Positions 62,888-64,000 of a stretch of 64,000 bases of DNA are shown one piece after another (positions within the stretch are counted from its first letter, which is position 1; each line of letters starts with the position of its first letter). A program made the position numbers and the translations under genes. Source of the stretch: Thalassospira sp. TSL5-1. GTDB lineage: Bacteria > Pseudomonadota > Alphaproteobacteria > Rhodospirillales > Thalassospiraceae. Location of the stretch: NCBI RefSeq assembly GCF_001907695.1, contig NZ_KV880639.1:136103-200102 (forward strand), in the 5' to 3' direction. The notes below the pieces were generated by a model. That model was not told where the DNA came from. It saw only the letters and a program-made list of their open reading frames with translations, and made no database searches.

Positions 62888-64000
62888 ATGAATGAACCCG
62901 AACTTGATGCCTTGTTTGCCCCCCTTGATGCAGACGAAGGTGCCAACCACAAAACACCCCTTGAACGCATGGCCCCTCATAATTTTGAGGCCGAGGCCGC
63001 GTTGCTGGGCGCCATCCTGAACAACAACGCCGCCTATGAGCGCGTATCGGATATGTTGCGCCCGGAGCATTTCGCCGATGCCCGGCATGGTCGCATTTAC
63101 GAGGCATGTGGCAAACTGATCGAGCGGGGACAGCTTGCCAACCCTGTGACACTGTCGGCCTTTTTTCGCCAGGACGAACATCTGGCCGAAATTGGCGGAC
63201 CACAATATCTGGCCGAACTTTCCAACAACATGGTTTCCGTCATCAATGCCGGGGACTATGGCAAACTGGTCTATGACCTTTATTTACGCCGCGAACTGAT
63301 CGATATTGGCGAAAATGTCGTCAATGAAGCCTATCAGTACGAACTCGATGCCGACGCCTCCAACCAGATCGAAAATGCCGAACAGCGGCTGTTTTCACTG
63401 GCAACCGCCGGAGCAGCGGAATCGGGCTTTGTTGCCTTTGGTCCGGCACTGACCAAGGCGGTCGAAAATGTTGAACATGCCTATAAAAATGCGGGCAAGG
63501 TTGTCGGTGTTACCACCGGCCTTCGCGACATTGACCGCAAATTGGGTGGTTTGCACCCGTCTGACCTTCTGATCCTGGCAGGTCGCCCGTCGATGGGTAA
63601 AACCGCGCTTGCCATGAACGTGGCCTTTAACGCGGCAATTTCGGCCCATAAAAACCGCCAAAGCGGTGAAGAGCAGGACGACGAATTGCGCACCGGCGCC
63701 ATTGCCGTATTCTCGCTTGAAATGGCCGCTGACCAGCTTGCCGGGCGTCTTCTTTCCCAGGCAGCCGAAGTTTCGGGCGACAATATGCGCCGTGGGGATC
63801 TGACCGAGGACGACTTTGAACGTCTTGTCATTGCTTCGCGCGAGTTAAATACCGTTCCGCTTTATATCGACGATACCCCGGCCCTGCCAGTATCCACCCT
63901 GCGAACCCGTTGCCGCCGCCTTAAGCGCCAGCACGGTCTTGCCATGATCGTGGTTGACTATTTGCAGCTTCTTGCCCCGCCCACCAATTTCCGTGGTGAT
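62888..64000 (+). CDS. dnaB: Replicative DNA helicase DnaB (3' part beyond window)
   Basis: Hexameric 5'-3' helicase of the replication fork. 371 residues are visible. The N-terminal primase-binding domain (EAEAALLGAILNNNAAYERV...) and linker (about 20-200) are followed by the RecA-like motor, with Walker A GRPSMGKT at 232-239 (Lys238), the H1a-type block AVFSLEMAADQLAGRLLSQ and Walker B MIVVDYLQLL just before the edge. The ribosome site is weak (CTCCGCC before the ATG), and ATG 62888 is the first in frame. No intein was seen in the visible part. It lies after the rplI terminator, so it has its own transcript. Confidence 0.97.
   Translation, partial: MNEPELDALFAPLDADEGANHKTPLERMAPHNFEAEAALLGAILNNNAAYERVSDMLRPEHFADARHGRIYEACGKLIERGQLANPVTLSAFFRQDEHLAEIGGPQYLAELSNNMVSVINAGDYGKLVYDLYLRRELIDIGENVVNEAYQYELDADASNQIENAEQRLFSLATAGAAESGFVAFGPALTKAVENVEHAYKNAGKVVGVTTGLRDIDRKLGGLHPSDLLILAGRPSMGKTALAMNVAFNAAISAHKNRQSGEEQDDELRTGAIAVFSLEMAADQLAGRLLSQAAEVSGDNMRRGDLTEDDFERLVIASRELNTVPLYIDDTPALPVSTLRTRCRRLKRQHGLAMIVVDYLQLLAPPTNFRGD

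Noticed and set aside
1..64000. Search for CRISPR arrays, tRNA or rRNA genes, insertion sequences, attachment duplications and defence genes
   Set aside because: No regularly spaced repeats, cloverleaf sequences, transposase or integrase motifs, or known defence domains were seen by eye. A tRNAscan and IS search would be needed to exclude small ones.

Overview
This window reads as a continuous piece of an alphaproteobacterial chromosome. Gene order and family content point to a Rhodospirillales-type marine or soil bacterium, with Thalassospira the closest fit by inference. The supporting signs are a MipZ division ATPase, the lptF-lptG-lptD-surA-pdxA-rsmA run, the fabD-fabG-acpP-fabF-mltG run, rpsF-rpsR-DUF2232-rplI-dnaB, and the small alphaproteobacterial families DUF1489, DUF2849, DUF934 and DUF1127. 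No tRNA, rRNA, CRISPR array, insertion sequence or prophage was seen. Both edges cut through genes: a Lys/Ala-rich phasin-like gene on the left and dnaB on the right.

Layout. 0-3 kb: phasin-like protein, a lipoprotein, and a penicillin-binding D,D-carboxypeptidase with a SPOR domain. 3.3-9.7 kb: a run of six minus-strand genes, mipZ, a VWA protein, a membrane J-domain protein, galU, ugd and a phosphohexomutase. The last three supply UDP-glucose and UDP-glucuronate for surface polysaccharide. 9.8-13.9 kb: a plus-strand set coding for a secreted protein, a FAD oxidoreductase, an exported GH114-like glycosidase and a DsbA-fold isomerase. 14-18 kb: a small conserved-looking protein, leucine dehydrogenase, Bfd, a BON lipoprotein, and a DUF2975 membrane protein coupled to a small Xre regulator. 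18-22.6 kb: putA facing its Lrp-type regulator. 22.7-29 kb: a second DsbA-fold isomerase, then the lower leucine degradation pathway (both methylcrotonyl-CoA carboxylase subunits, methylglutaconyl-CoA hydratase, HMG-CoA lyase). 29-32 kb: a chemoreceptor and an AT-rich stretch with an orphan HTH gene. 32-35 kb: DUF2849-cysI-DUF934 for sulfite reduction, opposite a DUF1489 gene. 35-41 kb: LysR regulator, DUF1127, PPK2, a beta-hydroxyacid dehydrogenase and an S41 protease. 41-51 kb: acyl-CoA dehydrogenase, then the outer-membrane biogenesis run. 51-58 kb: gmk, yicC, an SDR, mltG and the fatty-acid synthesis genes. 58-64 kb: ClC transporter, ribosomal genes and dnaB.

How the genes work together. 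Most of the window is core physiology: envelope assembly (LPS transport, periplasmic folding, peptidoglycan trimming, type II fatty acid synthesis), amino-acid catabolism (proline, leucine), sulfur assimilation and translation. No convincing new defence or mobile system is present. The observations most worth following are regulatory or organisational: palindromes in front of the leucine cluster, a repeated ATTAG-N5-CTA element beside the LysR gene, an inverted repeat in front of the DUF2975/Xre pair, a nested hairpin in front of lptF, the VWA/J-domain pair next to mipZ, and the exported GH114-like operon.
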